A DNA stretch of 41,199 bases from Modestobacter marinus (GTDB lineage Bacteria; Actinomycetota; Actinomycetes; Mycobacteriales; Geodermatophilaceae): NCBI RefSeq assembly GCF_019799945.1, contig NZ_JABGCH010000036.1, positions 1-41,199 of the forward strand, given 5' to 3'. The notes beneath the pieces are model-generated. The model was not told where the DNA came from. It was given only the letters and a program-made list of their open reading frames with translations, and ran no database searches. The position numbers and the translations under genes are program-made. Shown one piece after another: positions 1 through 8,654 of the stretch. Position 1 is the first letter of the stretch, and the number at the start of each line of letters is the position of its first letter.

Positions 1-1
1 G

Positions 2-52
2 AACTACGCCGGCGCCATCAACCTCGCCGCACTACTCACATGGCTCCCGTGA
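2..52 (+). CDS. 3' end of a gene entering the window, possibly a transposase
   Basis: An open frame enters from the left edge and stops at a TGA at 50-52; it reads NYAGAINLAALLTWLP. The tail resembles C-termini of some IS transposases, but sixteen residues cannot be assigned to a family. It ends 16 bases before the inverted repeat of the IS630 element, so the left flank of that element is not the eCIS gene found on its right flank. That asymmetry suggests stacked insertions or a deletion next to the element. The identification as a transposase is a guess; the frame and the stop are seen directly. Confidence 0.3.
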   Translation, partial: NYAGAINLAALLTWLP

Positions 53-70
53 TCCGCCAGACACGTCCTA

Positions 71-90
71 GTGCTGCGGCTGCCAACCTT
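71..90. repeat. Left terminal inverted repeat of the IS630 element
   Basis: The left end, GTGCTGCGGCTGCCAACCTT, pairs imperfectly with the reverse complement of 1332-1351. The first four bases and the last six (AACCTT) are identical, with scattered mismatches between. The TA at 69-70 is the presumed target duplication. Confidence 0.7.
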
Positions 91-191
91 GGTCCCGCTT
101 GGTGACACACCGGCCGGCGTCCCTGGTTGAGGTCCTAAGTGGGTGGACCGTCGCGCTCGTCTGATCCTGTCTTCCCCGCAGGAGATGAGAG

Positions 192-1343
192 ATGGTGCAT
201 CGCGTGCAGGTCCGGCCCATCAGTAACGACGAGGGCAACAAGTTGCTGCGCATCGTCCGCCGGTCCAGCGGTTCGGTGGTGACCTGGCGGCGGGCTCAGA
301 TGGTGTTGCTGTCGGCCCAGGGCATGGCCGTGCCGCAGATCGCCGAGGTGACGTTCACCAGCGCCGACCGTGTGCGAGACGTGATCCACAACTTCAACGC
401 CGACGGCTTCGACTCGCTGAGACCGCGCTACGCCGGCGGCCGACCACCGAAGTTCACCCTGGCCCAGCGGCAGGAGATCAAGAGAGCCGCGCTGAGTCGG
501 CCGACCGACCACGGGCTGCCGTTCTCCACCTGGAGCCTGTCGAAGCTGGCCGATTTCCTGGTCGCCGAGGGGGTGGTCGACGACATCTCCCACGAGGGCC
601 TGCGCACGCTGCTGCGCGAGGAGGGCGTCTCCTTTCCAAGCCGTCAAGACCTGGAAGACCAGCACCGATCCTGACTACGAGGCCAAGAAGAACCGGGTGC
701 TGGAGCTCTACGCGATCGCCGACGGACACCGCCAAGTCGGCCCCGGCGACCCGGCCGTGGTGATCTGCATGGACGAGTTCGGGCCGCTGAACCTCCAACC
801 CCACCCGGCAAGCAGTGGGCCCCGGTCGCCGCCGGCAAGGGCGAGCCCGACGCCCCGCGGCGGCGCCGCCGGCGGGCCACCTACACCCGGCCGCATGGCG
901 TGCGGCACCTGATCGCCGGCTACGACCTGTCCACGAACAAGCTCTACGGCCACGTCAAAGCCCGTAAGGGCCGCACGGAGTTCCTCGCCTTCTGCCGCTA
1001 CCTCCGCTCGCTGCATCCGGCCGGCGTGCGGATCGCGATCGTGCTGGACAACTTCAGCCCGCACCCGTCCACCCGCACCGATCCCCGGGTCGGTCGGTGG
1101 GCCGCGGCGAACAACGTCGAGCTGGCCTACGTGCCGTTCTACGGCTCCTGGCTCAACCGGATCGAGGCCCAGTTCACCGCGCTGCGCTACTTCGCCCTCG
1201 ACGGCACCGACCACGACTCCCACCGCGAGCAAGCAAGCATGATCCGCCGCTACATCGCCTGGCGAAACCGGCACGTCACCGATCCCAGGCTCCGCAAGGT
1301 CATCCGCCGAGCCGAGACCATCAACAGGGCGAAGGTTGCCTGA
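192..1343 (+). pseudogene. IS630-family transposase, two frameshifts
   Basis: DDE transposase read in three consecutive segments. The first (192 to about 632) carries the N-terminal helix-turn-helix region (residues about 15-75). An extra T in the run near 631-634 shifts the frame; the frame then continues through the first catalytic Asp (ICMDEFG, Asp codon at 772). A missing C near 803-806 restores the original frame, which runs through VLDNFSPHPS (Asp codon 1047) and GSWLNRIEAQF (Glu codon 1164) to the TGA at 1341-1343. All three DDE residues are present, so decay looks recent, or the indels are sequencing errors. The two shifts compensate, unlike a single programmed frameshift. Confidence 0.85.
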
Positions 1344-1351
1344 CCCGGCAC
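1332..1351. repeat. Right terminal inverted repeat of the IS630 element
   Basis: It overlaps the last 12 bases of the transposase frame. Its reverse complement starts GTGCCGGG and ends CAACCTT, matching the left end at about 14 of 20 positions. TA follows at 1352-1353. Confidence 0.7.
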
Positions 1352-1354
1352 TAG

Positions 1355-1725
1355 CCGCCGATGGCGCTGCTGCTCCGGTACCTCCCCACGCCGTGGGGCG
1401 ACACACGGGTCACCCACACGAGATGCTCGGCTGCACGCTGCAAGCCCTCTACGACGACTCGATCCTGGAGGGGGCGCAGCTGTCCGGCAGCCTCGCCGGC
1501 AGCACGGATGCACTGCGGTCCACCTTGGCGCTGCTCTCCCTCGAGCAGAAGTCCTGGGTCTGGTACGCGCTCCAGAAGCCGCACCGCCTGTCGCTGAACT
1601 ACGAGGTCCGGGTCGTCAACGTGGACGCGGGAGTCGGCCAGCCCGTCGTCCCGGTGTCCACTCGCAGCCTGGTGCCGGCGGCCCATCCCGGGCCGTCGAC
1701 CCCGGCCCCGGAGCCGGTCCCGTGA
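1355..1725 (+). pseudogene. 5'-truncated DUF4255 (Pvc16 N-terminal type) eCIS cap/terminator gene
   Basis: Directly after the IS630 end, one frame encodes MALLLRYLPTPWGD (from 1361) and, after a frameshift near 1415, another continues EMLGCTLQALYDDSILEGAQ and SLEQKSWVWYALQ up to the TGA at 1723-1725. This is the second half of the DUF4255 domain (a small tail-terminator-like protein closing the sheath and tube in PVC-type particles), related in family to the intact gene at 4856. The first half is gone, removed or displaced by the IS insertion. The remaining part ends in a Pro/Ala-rich tail. Its stop overlaps the GTG of the next decayed gene by a GTGA, the coupling style seen throughout the intact operon. 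Confidence 0.7.
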
Positions 1726-2342
1726 CCACCGCGGGGGCGCGTCCTGTTCGCCGACGAGCGGCGGACCACGAGCAGCCCGGTGTGCCTCGTCTCGGTCGAC
1801 GACTTCCGCCGCGCCGGACATCTGGGACGGGACGCGGTGGCGCCCAACGGAGGTGCGGCCTTGCCGGACTCCCGGCGACGCGATCGTCTACCCGGGGCTG
1901 AACCGCCGCACCTGGCCGTTCGACCCGCAGCCCCAGCTGTTCCGCTGCCGTCTCACCGCAGCCGGTCGGTATGCGCTCGGACTCGCTGAGGACGGCTCGT
2001 TCTCGGCCAACGCGGTCTGGGGTCGAGTTCCTCGCCTATCCCACGACGACGACCACCCGCCGAAGACACGGGTGGTCCGCGGCACTGCCCGCGACGCGAG
2101 CACCGGCCGGCCGGCGGGAACTGCCCTGGCGCAGGCGGGGGGCGCCACCGACCCGGACGAGTGGACTGGACCGAGCGTGCGCTCACCGGGCCGGACGGCG
2201 CCTTGCACTGGCCCTGTGCTGCCAGGGGCAGACGGAGCCCAAGGGCGAGGCATTCCACCTCACCGCCACCGGAAGCCCGGAGCGCACCGGGACCCGGACG
2301 ACATCTGACTCGGCTCTGATGTCGATTCTCCGCGCCGGCTGA
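1722..2342 (+). pseudogene. Decayed carboxypeptidase-regulatory-like gene of the eCIS region
   Basis: No single frame is open. Pieces in different frames assemble into one plausible protein: CLVSVDDF (from about 1780), then IVYPGLNRRTWPFDPQPQLF and AAGRYALGLAEDGSFSANAV (from about 1890), then VVRGTARDASTG, DEWT, ERALTGPDGA, and finally ALCCQGQTEPKGEAFHLTAT to a TGA at 2340-2342. The GPDGAFxL pattern is typical of carboxypeptidase-regulatory-like beta domains. At least four indels are needed. It sits in the same position relative to a DUF4255 gene as the intact gene at 5434 does, so 1355-2342 appears to be a broken duplicate of the 4856-6129 module. The gene type is inferred from these motifs. 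Confidence 0.55.
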
Positions 2343-2409
2343 CGCGGAGCTGATCGAGGCCTGAGAACGCCCGGTAAGAATCGCGGCAGTCGAAACTCTT
2401 GAGGACCTG

Positions 2410-4848
2410 GTGTCTAGCTCATGCAACCGAGAATCACTCTCCCGGAAACGCACGGCGATCGCCGTCGTCCGGCTGGTGGTGAATGGCTCCGGAAAGCTCA
2501 CCCACGGCGAGGTGCTGAACGGCACGGGCCGGGTCGTGGCTCGGTTTCGCGCGTGGCCGGGACTCGTGCCGGCATTGCAGAGTTGGTTGGCGCGGCAAAG
2601 CGCGGGAAACGGCACGGTGGAAGCCGAGCGAATAGACCGGACGCAGGCCGGCAAGGAAAGTCGGCCGGACCAGGTGTGGAGCGCTGAGATGGCGGACTCC
2701 ACCGTTGTCGATGACGTTCCGAGGATCTCCGTCCGGAGACAGCCGGAGGCGTTCGCGAAGCTGCCGCCCGTGCCGGTGGTCGAGCTGAACTCGGCCGCGA
2801 TAGCACCACTGACGGAATGGCTGGAGCTCAGGCTCGGTCATTCGCTGTTGCGGCGCATCGGCCGCGACGCGCCCGGTGTGCCCGGCTGGTCGATCGCCCC
2901 GGTCGAGGCGCTCGACCTGCTGGCCCTCGACCCGCAGTCGAGGACCGAATCCGCGCTCGTCGATCGCCTGAACTCGGCCGACGACGCCCTCATCGTGACG
3001 CGCACCTCCCTGCCCGGCCCGCTGGCACGCGTCGCCGAGGTGTTCTCGCTCTCCGATCTCGAACTGCGGCTGCTCGGCCTGGTGCTGGCGCCTGAGCTGG
3101 ACGGTCGATACGCGACCGTCATCGGTGTACTGCAGGACGACCTGACCCGCCGCCGGCCCGGCCTCACGCTGCTGGCTGAGCTGCTGGCGCAGAACGAGGT
3201 CGGCACCTGGGACCTCCGGCGCGCGATCCACGCCTCGAACTCGGTCAGCTCGCAGGGATTGTTCCAACCGGCCGGGGCGGAGGGCCTTCCGGTCGACGCG
3301 GGCGTCGCTCCCAGTCGGGCAATCGTCTCCCTCCTGCTCGCTTCGTCGATCGAACGCGCAGTCACCGAGTCGGAAGCCGTGCTGCGCCGTCCGTCCCCGG
3401 TCGAGGTCCCGTTGTCCGCCGAGGAGACCGAGCTGGCGCTGCAGCTCGAACGGTGCATCTCGACGTCGTCGGCCGCGATCCACCTCGTGGGCGGCGGGCC
3501 GTCGAAGGGATGGTTCGCCAGACTGGCCGCCTCGATCGGCCTTTCCCTCGTGACTGGGGACCTGGGACAGGTCGAGCCCGGCCCACAGCGGGTCACGGCC
3601 GTCAGCGACTGGGGAGTGCTCAGCCGTCTGGCCGGAAGCGGGCTGATGGTCCTGGGGAGCGACACACTGGACGCGGTCGAACGGAGCCGGGTGGGGGCAC
3701 GGCTGGCGGACATTGCGCGAACGGCGCGGTTGGTGGCCACGGACGGGGAGCCTTCGGCCGACTGGTCATGGCAGGGATCCGCCCTGCAGATGCGCGCCCC
3801 GACCATCTCGACCGCCCAACGGGCCGCGTGGTGGAGGGGCGCAGCGGCGAAAGCCGGGCTTCCGCTCGGCGCCGACGACATCCGGCGGCTGGCCGCCACC
3901 GTCCCGATCGACCCGGAGCGCATCGACCGGAGCCTGGCCGCGGCCGTCCGGCACGGGCCCGACCCCGAAAGCTTGACCGTCGCCGTGGTGCAGCGCGCGG
4001 CCCGGGAGCTCTCGTCGACGCCACTTCCACAGGGCGTCCGACAGATCGTGCCCACCTACACGTGGAACGACATCGTGCTGTCCGGCCCGCGCAAGGAGCT
4101 GCTGCAGGCGATCCCCGTGCACGTTCTGCAGGCGGGTCGCGTGCTGGAGGAGTGGGGGTTCGCCAGCCGCATCCCCTACGGGCAGGGCGTGGCCGCCCTG
4201 TTCAGCGGCCCGAGCGGCACCGGAAAGACCATGGCGGCGCAGATCATCGCCGGTGCGCTCGGCGTTGAGCTCCTCCAGGTCGACCTTTCGAAGACGATCT
4301 CGAAGTACATCGGTGAGACCGAGAAGAACCTGGAGCGCATCTTCGAGGCGGCCGAGGCATCGGGAGCCGTCCTGCTCTTCGACGAGGCCGACGCGATCTT
4401 CGGCAAGCGGACCGAGATCAAAGACGCGCACGACCGGCACGCCAATGTCGAGGTGGCCTATCTGCTCCAGCGGATGGAGTCGTTCCGCGGTTTGGCAGTC
4501 CTCACCACCAACTTCAAGCAGAACATCGACAACGCCTTCGTGCGCCGGCTGCGTTTCGTCGTGGAGTTCGCCCTTCCCACCGCGGCCGAGCGGGAACGGA
4601 TCTGGCGCAAGGCCTTCCCGAAGGACGCGCCGCTGGCTCGCAACGTCGACGTCTCGCAGATGGCGAACCGGCTGCAGCTCCCGGGCGGCAGCATCCAGAA
4701 CATCGCCCTGCACGCGGCCTTCATCGCGGCCGGGGACGGCGGCCCAATCTCCGCGGCGCACCTCCTGGCCGCCACCCGCCGGGAGCTGATCAAGATCGGC
4801 ATGCTGACCGCGGAACGCGGCCTCGACGAGCTGGCGGCGACGTCGTGA
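2410..4848 (+). CDS. AAA+ ATPase of the contractile injection system (Pvc15-like)
   Basis: An 812-aa protein with a C-terminal AAA+ module. Walker A is GPSGTGKT (residues 600-607), Walker B is LLFDEADAIFG (Asp658, Glu659), followed by a sensor-1 segment VLTTNFKQN and the NAFVRRLRF arginine-finger region. In PVC/Afp-type clusters this ATPase is needed for particle assembly or maturation. Residues about 140-560 hold the usual divergent helical region of these ATPases. The GTG start at 2410 follows GAGGA at 2401-2405; an alternative ATG at 2689 (residue 94) has a weak ribosome-binding site. Residues 14-62 (RLVVNGSGKLTHGEVLNGTG and on) look like a small separate domain fused in front, so the shorter start is a real alternative. 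It is the first gene of the operon, 7 nt upstream of the DUF4255 gene. Confidence 0.9.
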   Translation: MSSSCNRESLSRKRTAIAVVRLVVNGSGKLTHGEVLNGTGRVVARFRAWPGLVPALQSWLARQSAGNGTVEAERIDRTQAGKESRPDQVWSAEMADSTVVDDVPRISVRRQPEAFAKLPPVPVVELNSAAIAPLTEWLELRLGHSLLRRIGRDAPGVPGWSIAPVEALDLLALDPQSRTESALVDRLNSADDALIVTRTSLPGPLARVAEVFSLSDLELRLLGLVLAPELDGRYATVIGVLQDDLTRRRPGLTLLAELLAQNEVGTWDLRRAIHASNSVSSQGLFQPAGAEGLPVDAGVAPSRAIVSLLLASSIERAVTESEAVLRRPSPVEVPLSAEETELALQLERCISTSSAAIHLVGGGPSKGWFARLAASIGLSLVTGDLGQVEPGPQRVTAVSDWGVLSRLAGSGLMVLGSDTLDAVERSRVGARLADIARTARLVATDGEPSADWSWQGSALQMRAPTISTAQRAAWWRGAAAKAGLPLGADDIRRLAATVPIDPERIDRSLAAAVRHGPDPESLTVAVVQRAARELSSTPLPQGVRQIVPTYTWNDIVLSGPRKELLQAIPVHVLQAGRVLEEWGFASRIPYGQGVAALFSGPSGTGKTMAAQIIAGALGVELLQVDLSKTISKYIGETEKNLERIFEAAEASGAVLLFDEADAIFGKRTEIKDAHDRHANVEVAYLLQRMESFRGLAVLTTNFKQNIDNAFVRRLRFVVEFALPTAAERERIWRKAFPKDAPLARNVDVSQMANRLQLPGGSIQNIALHAAFIAAGDGGPISAAHLLAATRRELIKIGMLTAERGLDELAATS

Positions 4849-4855
4849 GCGGGTC

Positions 4856-5437
4856 ATGAGCGCCGACGCCATCGCCCGCGTGACCGTGGCGCTGCAGAAC
4901 CGGCTGGCGAGCGCCATCGCAAGCCCTGTGTACGTCGGTCCGCCCATCCCCGATGACGTCGGCGGGCACAAGGCCGCGCTCTTCCTGTTCCACGTCGTCC
5001 CCAACCAGGCGCTGCGCAACGAGCCGCACTACGTGGCGCGCTCCAGCGACCCCGCGGGTCCGCTCGTCGAAGCCCCGGCGCTGCCGCTCGACCTGCGGTT
5101 CCTCGTGTCCGTCTTTCGGACGGCGGGTTCGGGCGGGGGCGGCGTGAGCGACCCGGACGAGCTGCGCACGCTGGGCCTGATCGTCCGGGCCCTCCACGAG
5201 CATCCCTTCATCGACGGCAACCAGGTGCCTGACCAGCTCGTCCGGATCACGCCCGAGCCGTACCCGATGGAAGAGCTCAGCCGAGTGTGGGCGCTGTTCC
5301 CGCAGACGTCGTACCGGACGTCGATGGTCTACCTCCTCAGCCCGGTGTCGGTCGCCGTCCCGGCGCCACCCGCAGGCCCGCCGGTCCTCCAGCGCACCTC
5401 GCGCCAAGGCCCGCTCGTCGAGGGGGTGGCGCCATGA
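4856..5437 (+). CDS. DUF4255 / Pvc16-N family protein (tail cap or sheath terminator)
   Basis: A 193-aa protein. The first part (VTVALQNRLASAI, VYVGPPIPDD, ALFLFHVVPNQALRNEPHY) and the middle (ALPLDLRFLVSVF, DELRTLGLIVRALHEHPF) match the DUF4255 domain of eCIS clusters, whose PVC/Afp member caps the sheath and tube at the distal end. The C-terminus is Pro/Val-rich with no recognised domain. The ATG at 4856 comes 7 nt after the ATPase stop, and the stop overlaps the next start by ATGA. It is the intact counterpart of the truncated copy at 1355-1725. The cap role is from family knowledge. Confidence 0.85.
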   Translation: MSADAIARVTVALQNRLASAIASPVYVGPPIPDDVGGHKAALFLFHVVPNQALRNEPHYVARSSDPAGPLVEAPALPLDLRFLVSVFRTAGSGGGGVSDPDELRTLGLIVRALHEHPFIDGNQVPDQLVRITPEPYPMEELSRVWALFPQTSYRTSMVYLLSPVSVAVPAPPAGPPVLQRTSRQGPLVEGVAP

Positions 5438-6129
5438 CGACCCGCCCGCCGATCGCGTTCGAGCAGGGACGGACCGACGTCGTCACGGCCGTGCTGATCC
5501 CCGTGGACGGGGTGACCCGACGCCCGGTGCGCGGCGGCCTCGACGCGCAGCTCTGGGACCCGGTGCGACAGGCCGCCCGGCCCCGACGCCTGGTGCACAA
5601 CCTCAGCGGCCATGTTGTGCTCCTGAACGAGCCCGCCGAGCAGGACCTGACGTTCCGAGTCGATCCCGCAGCCGCGGGCTACCGAGGCCCGCTGTTCGTC
5701 AGGTTCAACCCCGCAAGGGACGGAGTCAGCAAGGTCGTGGCCCTCGAGCCACGAGCGGACCGCGCGTTCGACGACGGCACGACGCTGGTGCGCGGGTCGG
5801 TCGTCCGGTCGGGCGGCGGCAGTCCCGCCCAGCCCCTCCCGGTCGAGGGACTCACCGTGACGGCGAGCCCGCCGGCCGGCTCCGCGGGCCACCAGTTCCC
5901 AGCCACCACCGACGAGCGGGGGGTCTTCGCGCTCGCCGTCGGCCTGAAGCTGGCCGCGACGGCCGAAGGCCCGGCCCCGATCCCGACGGTCCTGCGCTTC
6001 GAGAAGCCGGGCCTCCCGGTACGCGAGTTCACCCTCGCCCTCGACGAAGGGCGCGCCCATGTCTTGGCGACGGCCGTCGACCTCGACAGCGACGACCAGC
6101 CCCACTTCACCCACCAGGCCCGACCGTGA
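5434..6129 (+). CDS. eCIS-associated protein with carboxypeptidase-regulatory-like beta domain
   Basis: A 231-aa protein. I place the start at the ATG overlapping the previous stop (ATGA), although the frame is open further upstream. The N-terminal half contains RRPVRGGLDAQLWDP and LVHNLSGHVVLLNEP, and repeated beta-rich segments follow. The second half has FPATTDERGVFALAVGL, a pattern like the TDxxGxFxL core of carboxypeptidase-regulatory/transthyretin-like domains. No catalytic residues are visible. Such proteins follow the DUF4255 gene in many actinobacterial clusters; I infer a structural or adhesive role in the particle. A decayed relative lies at 1722-2342. Confidence 0.65.
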   Translation: MTTRPPIAFEQGRTDVVTAVLIPVDGVTRRPVRGGLDAQLWDPVRQAARPRRLVHNLSGHVVLLNEPAEQDLTFRVDPAAAGYRGPLFVRFNPARDGVSKVVALEPRADRAFDDGTTLVRGSVVRSGGGSPAQPLPVEGLTVTASPPAGSAGHQFPATTDERGVFALAVGLKLAATAEGPAPIPTVLRFEKPGLPVREFTLALDEGRAHVLATAVDLDSDDQPHFTHQARP

Positions 6130-6169
6130 CGAATTGGCGTACGACGAGGAGCGGAAGGAGCACGCAGCC

Positions 6170-7087
6170 GTGAGCGACGACGCAGCCACGGTCGCACCAG
6201 GCACGGAGAAGCCGGGTTACGGGGCCACGCCGCCCCCGCCACCCCCGACGGACCCACTGCAGGGTGCCATCGACGAGATCCGGACGAAGGCCGACGACGC
6301 GAAGGAGGCCAAGGTCAAGGCCGAGGGCGTGTCCGCCGCGCTCGACGGCCAACTGGCGGCCTTGCTGAGCCTGAAGAAGGACAGCGACAAGGCGAAGCAG
6401 GCCTACGAGGCGGCTCACGAGCAGCTGACGATCGATCAGCAAGCCTTCGAGGACTACGACGAGTCGGCGAAGGAGGAACTCGAGAAGCAGCTCAAGGACA
6501 AGGGGATCAAGGCCGTCAACGACCTGGTCGCCGCAAAGAAGAAGGCGGACACGGACCGCGCGAACGCGGTGGCCACGGCGAGGAAGAACCTGCAGGACGC
6601 CAAGGACGCCGCCGAGGCCGCCGAGCAGGACCGCAAGGCCAAGGCGGACGACCTGGCCCAGTACAAGCAGCTGGCCACCACGATCGGCGCCAAGCACGCG
6701 AAGCTGAAGGCCCTGCGCGACGAGACGACGAAGGCCCGCCAGGCGAGCCAGCCCGGCCTCGCCTACTGGCTGCTCACGCGCAAGACCGGTTTCGAGGCGC
6801 AACTGGAGGACGTCGGCGGCTGGCTCATCGAGCCGAGCGAGCTGCCAGACCGCTTGCTCGACGCCATCAACAAGCTCGCCGCGGCCGAGGCGACGAAGGC
6901 CGCGGCCGACGGCACCGTCGCCAAGCGCCAGGCCGAGCTGGCCGAGGCCGAACGGCAGAACGCGGACCAGACGGCCAACGCCGAGAAGAAGCTCCGCGAC
7001 GACCTCGCCAAAATTCCCGCTGCCCCGGCCGCCGCGGCCGCCGCGGCCGCCCCGGCCGCCACGGCGCCCGAGAAGCCCGAGGAGTGA
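6170..7087 (+). CDS. Coiled-coil protein of the eCIS operon, function unknown
   Basis: A 305-aa protein rich in Ala, Lys, Glu and Asp. The GTG at 6170 follows the strong site GGAAGGAG (6153-6160); the open frame reaches further upstream into the preceding gene, which I reject. Residues 1-30 are low-complexity Pro/Gly, and residues about 35-195 are long charged heptad-like helices (KAKVEGVSAALDGQL, AKQAYEAAHEQL). A short non-coiled part around residues 190-225 includes QPGLAYWLLTRKTGFEAQLE. More coiled coil follows, ending in an Ala/Pro tail. I do not recognise the family. Its place between cap and sheath genes and its mainly helical make-up fit a ruler or tape-measure-like role, but that is inference; a cargo or scaffold is also possible. 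Confidence 0.6.
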   Translation: MSDDAATVAPGTEKPGYGATPPPPPPTDPLQGAIDEIRTKADDAKEAKVKAEGVSAALDGQLAALLSLKKDSDKAKQAYEAAHEQLTIDQQAFEDYDESAKEELEKQLKDKGIKAVNDLVAAKKKADTDRANAVATARKNLQDAKDAAEAAEQDRKAKADDLAQYKQLATTIGAKHAKLKALRDETTKARQASQPGLAYWLLTRKTGFEAQLEDVGGWLIEPSELPDRLLDAINKLAAAEATKAAADGTVAKRQAELAEAERQNADQTANAEKKLRDDLAKIPAAPAAAAAAAAPAATAPEKPEE

Positions 7088-7092
7088 CTCCC

Positions 7093-8619
7093 ATGCCCGA
7101 GTACCTGTCGCCAGGGGTCTACATCGAGGAGATCGAGCGCGGGCCCAAGCCGATCGAAGGCGTGGCGACGAGCACCGCCGCCTTCCTCGGCGAAACCCAG
7201 CGGGGGCCGCAGGCCCCGACGCTGATCACCAGCTACAGCGAGTACCTGCGCCTGTTCGGCGACATCTTCGGCCCCGACAAGTACATGCCGTACGCGGTCA
7301 AAATGTTTTTCGACAACGGCGGCCGCCGCTGCTACGTCACTCGCATCGTGGGCGGCGGGGCCGAGACCGCCACTGTCACGCTTTCGGGGCTGAGGGTGAC
7401 GGCGACCGGCCCCGGGAACGACTACAACAAGGTCTGGGTCCGCATCAGGGAGGGGAGCACGAAGGACAAGGCTGGCAACCCGGTCGGGTTCCGCCTGACT
7501 GTCTACTACTGGGCCAATGCGCAGGACGTGCCCGCCGACGAGGGATCGATCGACACCGGCAAGCCGGCGACAATCGTCGAGGACTTCAACGACCTGAGCC
7601 CCGATCCAGCCTCTACCTCCCACGTCGAGAAGCGGGTCAACAACGGCAACTCGGCGCTGGTGAACGTCGTTCCGGAGGACCCCGCGGCGGTGCCGACGAT
7701 GCCCGCGCCGGCCGCCGCGCAGCTGCCGGCCGTGAACGACGGCAATCCGGTCACCGCGGCTGACTACGAGGTCGACAACCCGGATCCGGGCAAGCGCGCG
7801 GGCCTGGCGGCGCTGGACCTGGACGCGTTCCGGGCGGTGGCGATCGTGCACGCCCCCGGCGCCCCCTACGAGGCCGCCAAGAAGGTCGTCACCCACTGCG
7901 AGAACAACCGGTTCCGGTTCGCCGTCGTCGATGCCGAGCGCGGCCACGCCAACACCTCCCTCATCGACGCCCGCAGGGACGTGGACGACACCCAGTACGG
8001 CGCGTTCTACTACCCCTGGATCTGGATCAGCGACCCGCGCAGCGGGGTACGGACGCTGGTGCCGCCCGGCGGCGCGACCTGCGGCATCTACGCGCTCACC
8101 GACAACAACCGAGGGGTCTTCAAGGCGCCCGCCAACGAGACGGTTGCAGGCGCCCTCGGTCTCGAATACGACGTCAACCAGCGCGTCCAGGACACGCTGA
8201 ATCCCGCCGGGGTCAACGTGATTCGGCGTTTCCCGGGCCGGGGCATCCGGGTGTGGGGGGCGCGGACACTTTCCAGTGACCCGCTGTGGAAGTACGTCAA
8301 CGTCCGGCGGCTGTTCATCTTCCTCGAGGCGTCGATCTACAACTCGACTCAGTGGGTGGTGTTCGAGCCCAACGACCAGCGGCTGTGGGCCCGAGTCAAG
8401 CAGACGGTCACGCTGTTCCTGCGGACCCAGTGGCGCGAGGGAGCGCTGCTCGGCGCCAAGGAGGAGGAGGCATTCACCGTCGCCGTGGGCCGGGAAACGA
8501 TGACGGAGGACGACATCCTCAACGGTCGCCTGATCATCGAGATCGGCGTCGCGCCCGTGCGACCGGCCGAGTTCGTGGTCTTCCGGATCTTCCAGAAGAC
8601 CCAGGAGGCGAAGTCATGA
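7093..8619 (+). CDS. Contractile tail sheath protein
   Basis: A 508-aa sheath protein. It opens with the classic MPEYLSPGVYIEEIERG and the STAAFLGETQRGP segment, continues with YAVKMFFDNGGRRCYVTRI, and ends with the conserved C-terminal block NVRRLFIFLEASIYNSTQWV, FEPNDQRLW and GRLIIEIGVAPVRPAEFVVF. This is the protein that contracts to drive the inner tube out. A GAGGAG at 7079-7084 fixes the ATG at 7093; an upstream GTG at 7084 overlaps that site and is unlikely. Residues about 100-240 form a variable insertion exposed on the outside in related sheaths. Only one full-length sheath gene is present, whereas PVC-type systems have several. Confidence 0.95.
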   Translation: MPEYLSPGVYIEEIERGPKPIEGVATSTAAFLGETQRGPQAPTLITSYSEYLRLFGDIFGPDKYMPYAVKMFFDNGGRRCYVTRIVGGGAETATVTLSGLRVTATGPGNDYNKVWVRIREGSTKDKAGNPVGFRLTVYYWANAQDVPADEGSIDTGKPATIVEDFNDLSPDPASTSHVEKRVNNGNSALVNVVPEDPAAVPTMPAPAAAQLPAVNDGNPVTAADYEVDNPDPGKRAGLAALDLDAFRAVAIVHAPGAPYEAAKKVVTHCENNRFRFAVVDAERGHANTSLIDARRDVDDTQYGAFYYPWIWISDPRSGVRTLVPPGGATCGIYALTDNNRGVFKAPANETVAGALGLEYDVNQRVQDTLNPAGVNVIRRFPGRGIRVWGARTLSSDPLWKYVNVRRLFIFLEASIYNSTQWVVFEPNDQRLWARVKQTVTLFLRTQWREGALLGAKEEEAFTVAVGRETMTEDDILNGRLIIEIGVAPVRPAEFVVFRIFQKTQEAKS

Positions 8620-8651
8620 TCCCCGTCATTCCACCGAGGAAGAAGGCCTGA
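8616..8651 (+). CDS. 11-codon ORF between sheath and tube genes, doubtful
   Basis: It reads MIPVIPPRKKA, with its ATG overlapping the sheath stop (ATGA) and its own stop 3 nt before the tube start. Its final codons form the purine-rich GAGGAAGAAGG (8636-8646) that serves as ribosome-binding site for the tube gene. Re-initiation here could keep ribosomes loaded for the tube gene, or the ORF could be meaningless. There is no protein-level support. Confidence 0.2.
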   Translation: MIPVIPPRKKA

Positions 8652-8654
8652 CCG

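Larger units (their letters stand above)
71..1351 (+). mobile_element. IS630-family insertion sequence (inactive)
   Basis: A 1281-bp element bounded by imperfect inverted repeats (71-90 and 1332-1351) with a TA dinucleotide on each side (69-70 and 1352-1353). IS630/Tc1-mariner elements insert at TA and duplicate it, so the ends are well placed. It contains one transposase region with two compensating frameshifts. The right flank continues directly into a truncated DUF4255 (Pvc16-type) eCIS gene, so the element disrupted that gene. The left flank does not carry the missing first half of that gene, so something was lost or further rearranged there. Confidence 0.8.

Noticed and set aside
192-1343. 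Programmed frameshifting in the IS630 transposase
   Set aside because: Two compensating single-base changes are needed, and the reconstructed frames match a continuous transposase; decay or sequencing errors explain it better.
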